Source of the DNA: Candidatus Agrococcus pullicola
GTDB taxonomy: Bacteria; Actinomycetota; Actinomycetes; Actinomycetales; Microbacteriaceae
Direction: 5' to 3'
Assembly: GCA_019115685.1 (NCBI GenBank)
Contig: DXDC01000045.1
Location: 1 to 12,046 of the forward strand
Length of the DNA: 12,046 nucleotides
Shown: one piece after another, positions 1 to 6,241 of the stretch
Layout: each line of letters begins with the position of its first letter
How positions within the stretch are numbered: position 1 is the stretch's first letter
Notes under the pieces: model-generated
Database searches by the model: none
What the model saw: only the letters and a program-made list of their open reading frames with translations
What the model was told of the DNA's origin: nothing
Position numbers and translations under genes: made by a program

Positions 1-177
1 GGGCCGCATCGGGGTGCCAGTAAGAAGACGAACTCCTGAATCCATTGAGCTCATTCGATGAAGAGCGTCCCCGATTATCGAAGACGGGAGGTTGGCATAT
101 ACTCCGAGCAGTCCCGGATCAGGACGCTTCCATTTGCGATGCACTTTAATGTTGTCCGCTACTTCTGCGATATACAT
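1..177 (-). CDS. RraA-like family protein (HMG aldolase / demethylmenaquinone methyltransferase-like), N-terminal part, cut by the left edge
   Basis: An open frame starts at an ATG at 177-175 and stays open for 59 codons to base 1, so the gene continues outside the window. Residues about 24-53 read LGVYANLPSSIIGDALHR followed by MSSMDSGVRLLTG. This matches the start of RraA-like proteins, where an 'L..LP.a.isDAL.r.g.Mds.Irpl' pattern begins the fold. The family includes 4-hydroxy-4-methyl-2-oxoglutarate/oxaloacetate aldolases, RNase E inhibitor RraA and proteins misnamed 'dimethylmenaquinone methyltransferase'. The aldolase active site (Gly-x-x-Asp loop, Arg, Asp) lies further on and cannot be checked. 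The start is 12 nt after the stop of the transporter ATPase on the same strand, so it is almost certainly the fourth gene of that operon. This hints that the imported compound is, or becomes, a 4-hydroxy-2-oxo acid; that link is inference. Confidence 0.72.
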   Translation of the reverse strand, partial: MYIAEVADNIKVHRKWKRPDPGLLGVYANLPSSIIGDALHRMSSMDSGVRLLTGTPMRP

Positions 178-189
178 TCCGCAACCTAT

Positions 190-963
190 CTAAAGAACTC
201 GAGCGAGGAACTCGCGAGTTCGTGGATTCTTGGGCGACTCCAGCAACGCTGCGGGTGGTCCTTCTTCGACGATCACGCCGTTGTCCATGAACACCACCCT
301 GTCCGCGGCTTCCCGAGCGAACGACAACTCGTGGGTGACGATGATCATTGTCATGCCGGCTTCCGCCAAGTCCTTCATGACTTCGAGCACCTCACCAACC
401 AACTCTGGATCCAAAGCAGAGGTTGGTTCGTCAAAAAGCATCACCTTTGGCTGCATGGCCAGCGCTCTCGCGATGGCAACTCGCTGCTGCTGCCCGCCGG
501 AAAGTTGGTTCGGATACGAGTTCGATTTTTCCGAAAGCCCGACCCTCTCGAGGAGCGCCCGCGCCCGCTCTCGCGCAGTGTTGGCGTTCAAGCCAAGCAC
601 TGAAATCGGCCCCTCGGTAACATTCTGCAAAATCGTCATGTGGGGAAACAGATTGAATCTTTGAAACACCATCCCGAGCTGGCTACGTTGCCTTGCCAAG
701 CGACTCTTGCTGATTGCTTGGAGGGCATTACCTGCCCTTCGAAATCCGATAACTTCACCGTCTACTACAACGATTCCTCCATCTGGCTTCTCTAGATGGT
801 TGATGCATCGCAAGAGGGTGCTCTTACCCGAACCCGACGGCCCAAGTACACAAACCACCTCTTTCGCATTGACTTCGAAGTCCATGGATCTAAGGACTTC
901 GAGCTCACCGAAGCGCTTCGTCAATCCGCGCACCTGAACGATTGCATTCGGCTCAGTACGCAT
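190..963 (-). CDS. Polar amino acid ABC transporter, ATP-binding subunit (first cassette)
   Basis: A 257-residue ATPase of the GlnQ/HisP type that powers uptake of a polar amino acid or related solute from the inner face of the membrane. All motifs are intact: Walker [10 protein letters not shown] at 41-49, Q-loop Q101 in [14 protein letters not shown], signature LSGGQQQR at 154-161, Walker B VMLFDEP at 174-180 with the D-loop SALD next to it, and the switch histidine H211 in VTHE. Length is typical of the family (240-260). The start ATG at 963 lies inside the end of the upstream permease gene (11-nt overlap), which indicates translational coupling. The next gene in the operon is the RraA-like gene. 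Function as an amino-acid-family importer ATPase is secure; the substrate is not visible. Confidence 0.95.
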   Translation of the reverse strand: MRTEPNAIVQVRGLTKRFGELEVLRSMDFEVNAKEVVCVLGPSGSGKSTLLRCINHLEKPDGGIVVVDGEVIGFRRAGNALQAISKSRLARQRSQLGMVFQRFNLFPHMTILQNVTEGPISVLGLNANTARERARALLERVGLSEKSNSYPNQLSGGQQQRVAIARALAMQPKVMLFDEPTSALDPELVGEVLEVMKDLAEAGMTMIIVTHELSFAREAADRVVFMDNGVIVEEGPPAALLESPKNPRTREFLARVL

Positions 964-1924
964 TGCCCTTCACCTCCGTTTGATCGTCGCTCTCCACTAG
1001 GGCATCGAGTATTGGTTTTGCAGCTTTGCCTTTGTAGCGCTTTCTTGCGCTCATATGCCCGTAGCCTCGGTCCAGCCACCTCTCCAGATAGCCCTGAAGG
1101 ACGGATATGACTGTGACAAGCACGAGGTACCAGATGCTCGCCACTACGAGAAGCGGTATCACTTGGAAGTTTCTTGCGTAGATTGTTTGAACCGCGGAGA
1201 GCAGGTCCTGACCCGCGATGAACGCCACCAGAGACGTTGCCTTCAACAAGTTCACGAACTGATTCACAGTGGGAGGAACGACGATACGCATCGCTTGAGG
1301 AATGAGAATGCGTCGAAAAGTCTTCCCAGGGGTCATCCCCAGCGCGTCAGATGCCTCTCGTTGCCCTCGATCAACAGACAGAAAACCGCTTCGAATGATC
1401 TCAGACATGTAGGCGGCCTCATGCAAGCCAAAGCCAAGTAATGCGGCAACAAACCAATTGATCGCTTGATTCGTGTCTATCCCTCCGGGAGCATCGGGCC
1501 CAAAGAGCATGGCGAGTCCGAGTTCCGGGAAAAGCAATGCCAGGTTGAACCAGAAAATCAGTTGCACCAGGAGGGGCGTTCCACGAAAGAACCACAGATA
1601 TGCCTTGGCTGCACCTTGCATGAGCTGATTGCCAGACATTCGCATTAGTGCGATTACGACGCCAAGCACGATGGCAATAATCATCGAGAGAATTGCAATC
1701 ACGAGCGTCCATACGACTCCGACCAGAACGCCTTGCGTAAAGAGATTCTGGCCAACGATGTCCCAACGCATGTTTTCGTTGACTGCAATCGTGTAGAAGA
1801 GGAGCAGACCCACCACTGCGACTGCCGAAGCACCGATCCATTGGCCACGACGTTGCGGTCTCACTTGCGGAAGATGCTGGAGCCCTGCAAGATCGGCCGC
1901 AGTATTGACGACCGACTGGCTCAT
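953..1924 (-). CDS. Polar amino acid ABC transporter, permease subunit (HisM/GlnP family, first cassette)
   Basis: A 323-residue inner-membrane subunit of the BPD_transp_1 type. Hydrophobic segments are near residues 28-47, 63-93, 106-133, 155-178, 226-245 and 256-280. The motif [11 protein letters not shown] (111-121) is typical of amino acid permeases of this family. The EAA loop that docks the ATPase is at about 190-213 (EASDALG, then LIPQAMR). It is longer than the usual 215-280 residues: it has an N-terminal cytoplasmic stretch of about 27 residues, a loop at about 135-153 ([14 protein letters not shown]) and a charged cytoplasmic tail after 285. The start ATG overlaps the stop of the binding-protein gene by 4 nt (ATGA), and its own end overlaps the ATPase start by 11 nt. 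Only one permease gene is present, so it probably works as a homodimer. Confidence 0.94.
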   Translation of the reverse strand: MSQSVVNTAADLAGLQHLPQVRPQRRGQWIGASAVAVVGLLLFYTIAVNENMRWDIVGQNLFTQGVLVGVVWTLVIAILSMIIAIVLGVVIALMRMSGNQLMQGAAKAYLWFFRGTPLLVQLIFWFNLALLFPELGLAMLFGPDAPGGIDTNQAINWFVAALLGFGLHEAAYMSEIIRSGFLSVDRGQREASDALGMTPGKTFRRILIPQAMRIVVPPTVNQFVNLLKATSLVAFIAGQDLLSAVQTIYARNFQVIPLLVVASIWYLVLVTVISVLQGYLERWLDRGYGHMSARKRYKGKAAKPILDALVESDDQTEVKGNAY

Positions 1925-2784
1925 TCAGTCGCACCATTCACTACGGGCGACTCCATTGCCAATTCTTCAATCCCGTATTCAGACAGAATTTCGAGGTAAG
2001 TTCCCGAATCCATCATTTCCTGAAAGGCAGCGACAAGCACGTCTTGGAGCTCCGCGTTTCCCTTCTGAACCGCTGCTCCGTGAAACTGCGGTACCAGCGG
2101 TTCGCCCACGAGTTCTGTTTGTGAGTCTTGTTGGGATATGTAGGTGGCAATCACATAGTCATTGAGCAGGGCATCCGCACGCCCTGTCTGAACCTGCAGC
2201 ACCGCTGCATTCGCATCCTGGACAGCGAGGAGGTCAATCCCGTCATTGCCGGCATCAACGCAGTCAGTGTGCTGTTCCTCGGCATACTTTAGAGACAAAC
2301 TCCCCTGCACTCCCGCGATTGTAACCCCGCACAGATCTTCCACCCCATGAATGTTCCGCGGGTTACCCTCTCCAACTAGAATGCCTTGGTAGGACATTCT
2401 GTAGTCCACGAAGTCAACGACTTCCTGTCGTTCCACGGTGTCCGTAAAGTCACCCATTGCGACATCGATTCGACCCGACTGCAGCGCTGGAATCAACGCG
2501 TCGAATCCCGTGTCCTGAAGTTCGATTTCAACTTCAAGGAGGGCTCCGAGCTCGATCATCAAGTCCATTTCGAGCCCGATTACTTCTCCCGCTTCTTCGT
2601 AAAGGTACGGAGCCACCTGCGTACTCCCTCCGAAGACGATTACACCCGCCTCGCGGATGGACTCGGGCAGCAGTTGGTGCAGATCCCCCTTCCCTTCGGA
2701 ATCCATTTCCGACTGGCCGCATGCTGCAGTTGACATCAACAAGGTCAGTGCTACCCCGGCCACAACCATCTTTCGTGCTTTCAT
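1921..2784 (-). CDS. Amino-acid-type extracellular solute-binding lipoprotein (family 3, first cassette)
   Basis: A 287-residue substrate-binding protein (SBP_bac_3) that captures the solute outside the membrane and delivers it to the permease. I start it at the ATG at 2784, not at the in-frame ATG 60 nt upstream. AAAGGAG sits 5 nt before it, and the protein then begins with a proper lipoprotein signal (MKARK, a hydrophobic stretch, then STAAC with Cys22). The binding domain shows TGFDALIPALQSGRIDVAMGD at about 92-112, then TDTVERQEVVDFVDY with R119 in the position that usually holds the ligand alpha-carboxylate. C152 (DLCGV) and C175 (HTDC) are a likely disulfide pair, common in actinobacterial members. 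The stop overlaps the permease start. The substrate cannot be read from the sequence. Confidence 0.93.
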   Translation of the reverse strand: MKARKMVVAGVALTLLMSTAACGQSEMDSEGKGDLHQLLPESIREAGVIVFGGSTQVAPYLYEEAGEVIGLEMDLMIELGALLEVEIELQDTGFDALIPALQSGRIDVAMGDFTDTVERQEVVDFVDYRMSYQGILVGEGNPRNIHGVEDLCGVTIAGVQGSLSLKYAEEQHTDCVDAGNDGIDLLAVQDANAAVLQVQTGRADALLNDYVIATYISQQDSQTELVGEPLVPQFHGAAVQKGNAELQDVLVAAFQEMMDSGTYLEILSEYGIEELAMESPVVNGATE

Positions 2785-2796
2785 CAGAACTCCTTT
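2785..2796 (-). promoter_or_regulatory. Ribosome binding site that fixes the first binding-protein start
   Basis: On the minus strand AAAGGAG (2796-2790) is followed by a 5-nt spacer and the ATG at 2784. The longer in-frame start at 2844 would put 20 extra hydrophilic residues before the lipoprotein signal. Confidence 0.75.
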
Positions 2797-2806
2797 GTTC
2801 CCAGAT

Positions 2807-2891
2807 GCATTTAACGGTACGAAGACACCATCGGTTAAACGCATAAACTTTCTTTAATGAGAATACTATCGCATTTAAGGGATCATTACAA
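2807..2891 (-). promoter_or_regulatory. Candidate promoter and operator boxes for the first transporter operon
   Basis: Reading the minus strand, TTGTAA (2891-2886) and TAGTAT (2868-2863) are separated by exactly 17 nt and each match a sigma-70-type consensus at 4 of 6 bases. A transcript would start near 2856. A box GCATTTAA(C/G)GG occurs at 2807-2817 and again at 2871-2881 on the plus strand, and in inverted form at 2832-2843 (CGGTTAAACGCA, 10 of 12 bases matching the complement of the first copy). One box lies in the -35/-10 spacer and the other two lie downstream of the start site. That arrangement would suit a repressor. The regulator is unknown; the promoter call is by eye. Confidence 0.45.
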
Positions 2892-2892
2892 G

Positions 2893-3330
2893 AAGTCGAG
2901 TTCTAGTCGGGGTGCAACCCCGGGGTTGCGTTCCGGACATGCCGACATCCTCCGCGAACTCCTCGACGGAACCACTGGCCGGTGACCAGTCAGGAAAACG
3001 CACTTGAGAGCCTGGCGAACAGACTGCTGGTATGGTCCGCGAGCACGCCCACGCATCAGACCTAACTCGTTTACGGAGTTGCGGGACCTTAAATCACGTG
3101 GCCAAGAGATAGACGTCGCCCAGCGGCATGTTGAGGTAGCTGCGTGCCGTGCTGGAGCCAGAGTTTCAGCGGCGTAGACGTCAGCCCGTCAGAAAGCCCG
3201 TGTTGACGGCAGCGGCCAACTGCTGCATCCTGTCGACCAACAGCTCTCGGAGCACCTGCCCTCCGTCAACCTGTGAACCTCCTAGGCCCGTCAACGGCAC
3301 TTCCCCAGCACCTTCAACCGGAACGCCAGC
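2893..3330. other. Gap with no convincing gene
   Basis: These 438 bases lie between the promoter of the first transporter operon and the MarR gene stop. I see no gene with a plausible start, ribosome site and codon use on either strand. Contents noted are: a perfect 16-nt palindrome at 2914-2929; a short plus-strand frame ending at 2984 that reads HADILRELLDGTTGR before a TGA and looks like the tail of an eroded gene; a shorter inverted repeat ACTGG(N7)CCAGT at 2974-2990; and 49 open codons directly after the MarR stop in the same frame (3330-3184, minus strand). None is enough to name a gene. Confidence 0.5.
2914..2929. repeat. Perfect 16-nt palindrome
   Basis: GCAACCCCGGGGTTGC is its own reverse complement. 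It has no loop and no following T-run on either strand, so it is not a normal terminator. It could be a binding site for a dimeric regulator or the footprint of an old recombination event. Confidence 0.6.
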
Positions 3331-3780
3331 TCACCTCTCATCCAGATCGGCAAGGCTCGCCCATATATCCGCGAGTGCCTTCAGCTGATCGTGGCTCAGC
3401 CCGTCCACAAAGTGGCGCCGGATATCGGCGTACTGTTCCTTCCACGCCGCGCGCAGCAGCGATCTCCCCTCTGCGGTGAGGGTCAGTTCGTAGCCGCGGC
3501 CATCATTGGCCGCTCGGGAACGCTCAATGAGACCGCGCTGCTCCAACCGATTTGCGAGCCGCGACAGCCCGGGCCCCGACATCCCTCTGCGCTCCGCCAA
3601 CTCACTCAAGCGCAACCCGTTCCGGCCCGCCTCGCCTAAGAGCCCCAGAACGCTGTACTCGGTCATGCTCACACCGAGGGGAGCCAATGTCGCCTCCAGT
3701 TCGCGCCAGATGCGCTCGTGCGTAATGAGAAAACCCCGCCATGCCTCGTCTTCGAGGTCGGTGAGCCGTTGCGTTGCCAT
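3331..3780 (-). CDS. MarR-family winged-helix transcriptional regulator
   Basis: A 149-residue protein with the normal MarR length and layout: an N-terminal helix with a conserved Trp/His segment (WRGFLITHERIWRELE, about 14-29), the core helix LGVSMTEYSVLGLLGE (35-50), the helix-turn-helix at about 55-78 (LRLSELAERRGMSGPGLSRL), and the wing at about 86-104 (SRAANDGRGYELTLTAEG) with the usual DGRG turn. C-terminal dimer helices follow. MarR proteins are usually repressors released by small aromatic compounds or oxidants. It is divergent from the monooxygenase pair, with 92 bp between the starts, so it most likely controls that pair and itself. No strong ribosome site precedes the ATG at 3780; the true start could differ by a few codons. 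Confidence 0.93.
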   Translation of the reverse strand: MATQRLTDLEDEAWRGFLITHERIWRELEATLAPLGVSMTEYSVLGLLGEAGRNGLRLSELAERRGMSGPGLSRLANRLEQRGLIERSRAANDGRGYELTLTAEGRSLLRAAWKEQYADIRRHFVDGLSHDQLKALADIWASLADLDER

Positions 3781-3872
3781 GCATCAAATCTAACTCGTAC
3801 CCACCGGCAGGGAATATTTGCTTGCGCATGCATCTTTATACACATGAACCCAACATGGAGAGGACGTAGGCG
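3778..3872. promoter_or_regulatory. MarR / monooxygenase divergent promoter region with a direct repeat
   Basis: CATGCATC occurs twice in the same direction, at 3778-3785 (on the MarR start codon) and at 3827-3834. The second copy ends 2 nt before TATACA (3837-3842), a plausible -10 box for the monooxygenase transcript; no good -35 is visible. Each copy contains the palindrome ATGCAT. These are candidate MarR half sites, but no long MarR-type palindrome is present. The monooxygenase ribosome site GGAGAGGA is at 3857-3864, 8 nt before its ATG. Confidence 0.4.
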
Positions 3873-4919
3873 ATGACCTTCGAGATCGGAATCATGACCT
3901 TCGGTGAAATCACGCGGGACCCCACGACAGGCAGGATTCGCACACCCCATCAGCGGGCCAGGGAAACGATTGAACTCGCGGCTGTGGCCGATGAGGTCGG
4001 CCTGGATGTATTCGGCATGGGCGAGCACCATCGCAGTGACTTCGTAGGTTCTGCACCTACCGTCATGCTCGCAGCCGCAGCCGAAGCGACAAAGCAGATC
4101 AGACTCGCAAGCGCCGTCACCGTACTGAGCTCCGATGACCCTGTCCGCGTATGGGAGCAGTTCGCCACCATCGATCTGCTCTCCGCCGGGCGCGCGGAGA
4201 TCATCGCCGGAAGAGGCTCCTACACTGAATCATTCCCACTTTTCGGGTACGACCTTGCAGACTACTCAGAGCTCTTCCGCGAGAAGCTCGATCTGCTCCT
4301 GCGCATCCGTGAAGAGAATCCGCTCAGCTGGACGGGAAAGCTCCGCCCGTCCCTCGCCAACGCTGATATCGCGCCTCGACCCTACGGTGAGACCATCCCG
4401 ATCTGGGTAGGTGTCGGCGGCTCGTCAGCATCGGCCGTCAGCACAGGATCGCTCGGCCTCCCACTGGCACTGGCCATCCTTTTCGGACCGATGAACATGC
4501 TCCAAGACTCTGCCCAGCTCTACCGCGCAGCCGCCGAGACAGCCGGACACGATCCCGCTTCGCTCCCCATCAGCATGAGCGTAGGTGGCTACGTCGGCAG
4601 CAGCCCAAAGCAGGCACGCGACACCATGTACCCGCACTTCGCCGCGTTCATGATGGAGCACAACCATCAACGTGGTCACGGGATGGCACTGCCGCGCAAT
4701 GCCTTCGATGCCGGGGCCTCACCAGCAGGAAGCTACATAGTCGGCGACGCCGAAGAAGTCACGGACAAGATCCTCCGGTTCCGAGAGATGTACGACCTCT
4801 CCCGTATCATCATCCAGATCGGGATGGGCAGCATGCCTCACAGAGATCTCCTCGCCGGCGTCGAACGGCTCGGCACCGAAGTCATCCCCGCTATCCGAAG
4901 CGAGCTCGGCGATGAGTGA
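3873..4919 (+). CDS. LLM-class (bacterial luciferase-like) flavin-dependent monooxygenase
   Basis: A 348-residue TIM-barrel oxidoreductase that would use reduced FMN and O2 to oxidise an organic substrate in the cytoplasm. Family signs are: MTFEIGIMTFGEI at strand 1; AADEVGLDVFGMGEHHRSDF (about 38-57) with the EHH motif of this family; ASAVTVLSSDDPVRVWEQFATIDLLSAGRAEIIAGRGSY (79-117); FPLFGYDL (121-128), typical of the CE1758/YhbW-like branch; and PIWVGVGGS. Length is normal (330-360). The ribosome site GGAGAGGA is 8 nt upstream. Its stop overlaps the next gene, a flavin reductase, by 8 nt, which is the standard two-component arrangement. The substrate is not predictable; related enzymes act on aldehydes, alkanes, sulfonates or heterocycles. 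Confidence 0.93.
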   Translation: MTFEIGIMTFGEITRDPTTGRIRTPHQRARETIELAAVADEVGLDVFGMGEHHRSDFVGSAPTVMLAAAAEATKQIRLASAVTVLSSDDPVRVWEQFATIDLLSAGRAEIIAGRGSYTESFPLFGYDLADYSELFREKLDLLLRIREENPLSWTGKLRPSLANADIAPRPYGETIPIWVGVGGSSASAVSTGSLGLPLALAILFGPMNMLQDSAQLYRAAAETAGHDPASLPISMSVGGYVGSSPKQARDTMYPHFAAFMMEHNHQRGHGMALPRNAFDAGASPAGSYIVGDAEEVTDKILRFREMYDLSRIIIQIGMGSMPHRDLLAGVERLGTEVIPAIRSELGDE

Positions 4920-5475
4920 ACCCGGGGCGCTTCGTGTCGCAGTCATCAACGGGAGCCCCAACCAGCAGTCCAAGACGATGGGTTTGGCCGCGGTTACCCT
5001 CGAGGCACTTTCACAGAGGATGCGCATAGAAACACACCAGATTGATGTCTACCGCCTTGGCAGTGGTTTTAGTGGTGCAAGCAATCGAGAAGACCTCACC
5101 CGAGAGGTTGAGGAGGAGGTCCGAATTGCCGAAGAGGCAGATCTGCTCATTGCCGCGACTCCGATTTACCGCGGCTCCTACACTGGCCTGTTCAAACATT
5201 TTTTCGATCTCATCGAGCAATACACCCTTGCAGACAAGCCTGTTCTACTTCTGGCCACCGGCGGCGGTGAGAAGCACGCACTTGCCCTCGATCACGCCCT
5301 CCGGCCGCTCTTCGCGTTCTTCCAAGCGCACACGCTCCCAGTCGGGGTGTTCGCTTCAGCCGGCGACTTCGACGGCACCATGCTCCTCAACCCTCGTATC
5401 TACAGCCGCATCACAGTGGCCCTCGACGATACGGACAAGCTCCTGTCTCGCAAGCACCGACTGAAACCGGAATAG
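4912..5475 (+). CDS. NAD(P)H-dependent FMN reductase (flavodoxin-like, MsuE/SsuE type)
   Basis: A 187-residue flavodoxin-fold reductase that supplies reduced FMN to the monooxygenase in front of it. Beta-1 and the phosphate loop are clear: RVAVINGSPNQQSKT (8-22, GSPxxxSKT). The second flavin contact ATPIYRGSYTGLFKHFFDL (82-100) is nearly the signature of MsuE-like enzymes. The glycine-rich LLATGGGEKHALALDHALRPLF segment (about 113-134) is typical of these reductases. The ATG at 4912 lies inside the end of the monooxygenase gene, so the two are translated together. Length is in the usual 170-200 range. Residues after about 165 (LDDTDKLLSRKHRLKPE) are a variable tail. Confidence 0.93.
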   Translation: MSEPGALRVAVINGSPNQQSKTMGLAAVTLEALSQRMRIETHQIDVYRLGSGFSGASNREDLTREVEEEVRIAEEADLLIAATPIYRGSYTGLFKHFFDLIEQYTLADKPVLLLATGGGEKHALALDHALRPLFAFFQAHTLPVGVFASAGDFDGTMLLNPRIYSRITVALDDTDKLLSRKHRLKPE

Positions 5476-5484
5476 CTCACTAGC

Positions 5485-5575
5485 GGCGGTTTCAGGTGGT
5501 CGCTGCAACGAGTACTTGGTTCAGTCTTTCAGCAGGGGCGGTCCGATGCAGTGTTTCGCGGGGTCGGGTATTGAG
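5485..5575 (-). pseudogene. 3' end remnant of an IS30-family transposase with its terminal inverted repeat
   Basis: On the minus strand the frame from 5575 to the TGA at 5494-5492 reads LNTRPRETLHRTAPAERLNQ then VLVAATT. LNTRPRKTL..(R/T)PAER is the hallmark C-terminus of IS30-family transposases. The last codons coincide with a candidate terminal repeat at about 5485-5511 (GGCGGTTTCAGGTGG then TCGCTGCAACGA), a form I associate with actinobacterial IS30 elements whose transposase ends inside the repeat. Upstream of the LNTRPR motif the frame stays open to about 5755, but the residues no longer resemble the DDE domain. Only the last ~90-110 bp of the element therefore survive. I found no matching left end in the window. 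Confidence 0.7.
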
Positions 5576-5779
5576 TCCCCAATCCAGTTGCCTCTCAATC
5601 CTGGCCCCCGCGCGACGGAAGCAAATACCTAGCCAGTCGCCATCATGCGTCGAGAAGAGGCCCCCACATTCCCGGTGGTCAGAGGAACAGTAGATGTCTC
5701 TGCTATTCGGCGCATGTTGGCGGTCAGCACCAGGGACCTCGTTGCTGGCTTCGTGCTACGGAAGTGAGCCAAGAAATAC
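5576..5779. other. Gap between the IS30 remnant and the HxlR gene; no gene recognised
   Basis: Two minus-strand frames are open here. One continues from the IS30 remnant up to a TAG near 5755 and contains CGGLFSTHDGDWLGICF; the other ends at 5629 and contains TVPLTTGNVGASSRRMMATG. Neither has a start with a ribosome site and I recognise neither. The stretch may be decayed coding DNA or chance. Confidence 0.4.
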
Positions 5780-6160
5780 TTAGGCGTCGTACTCGGTGTC
5801 GAACATCTCACGAGACTCCTGCACTGCTGTCATGTGACTTGTGGCCCACCCCAAAAGCGCATCGATAAGATCTTGCAGGGTTCGACCGAGGTCCGAGATG
5901 CGGTATTCCACTGCAACCGGCCGAGTGTCGATCACCGCCCGTTCGATCATGCCGTTGCGCTCAAGCCGGCGAAGCGAGGCCGTGAGTGACTTCTGAGAGA
6001 CCGCAGGGATAGCACGACGCAACTCGTTGAAACGCCGCGGACTCTCGCAGAGCTTATCCAGCACCAGCAATGACCACTTGTCCAGAACTTGATCGAGCAG
6101 CTCCCGATGCTCACCTGTGATTTGCGAAAGCGGAGTCTCAGCTGGGCTGGTTTCTTTCAT
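5780..6160 (-). CDS. HxlR-family winged-helix transcriptional regulator
   Basis: A 126-residue protein that matches the HxlR pattern closely: LDKWSLLVLDKLCESPRRFN (26-45, the 'gKW...iL..L..gp.RF.eL' block), ELRRAIPAVSQKSLTASLRRLERNGMIER (46-74, recognition helix and following helix), and the wing VEYRISDLGRTL (84-95). HxlR regulators bind as dimers to short inverted repeats and respond to aldehydes, quinones or other reactive small molecules. It is divergent from the RidA-family gene with an 81-bp gap that holds an inverted repeat, so control of that gene and of itself is the simplest reading. The ATG has AGGTG only 2 nt upstream and GGA 11 nt upstream, a weak ribosome site. Confidence 0.93.
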   Translation of the reverse strand: MKETSPAETPLSQITGEHRELLDQVLDKWSLLVLDKLCESPRRFNELRRAIPAVSQKSLTASLRRLERNGMIERAVIDTRPVAVEYRISDLGRTLQDLIDALLGWATSHMTAVQESREMFDTEYDA

Positions 6161-6194
6161 GACACCTAGTTCCGTTGAAGTGCTCTTTGGTCAC

Positions 6195-6215
6195 CAGGTA
6201 AACATAAGATACCTG
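6195..6215. promoter_or_regulatory. Candidate HxlR operator (inverted repeat)
   Basis: CAGGTA (6195-6200) and TACCTG (6210-6215) are exact inverted repeats separated by 9 nt, within the 81-bp space between the divergent HxlR and RidA-family genes. The centre is 37 bp before the RidA-family start. Similarity weakens outside the arms. A dimeric winged-helix protein would suit this spacing. TAAGAT (6205-6210) in the spacer could be a -10 box for the plus-strand gene, but no good -35 is seen. Confidence 0.6.
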
Positions 6216-6241
6216 ATCACTCTACGAGAGGAAAATACCCA

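Noticed and set aside
58..603. Plus-strand open frame of 181 codons over the first ATPase
   Set aside because: It lies opposite an intact ABC ATPase and has no recognisable content.
2784..2844. Longer N-terminus for the first binding protein starting at 2844
   Set aside because: It would place 20 hydrophilic residues before a good lipoprotein signal. The internal ATG has a far better ribosome site, and the longer form would overlap two of the operator boxes.
2914..2929. Palindrome read as a transcription terminator
   Set aside because: It has no loop and no T-run follows on either strand.
5629..5811. Minus-strand open frame of 60 codons ending at 5629
   Set aside because: It overlaps the end of the HxlR gene in another frame, and I recognise nothing in it.
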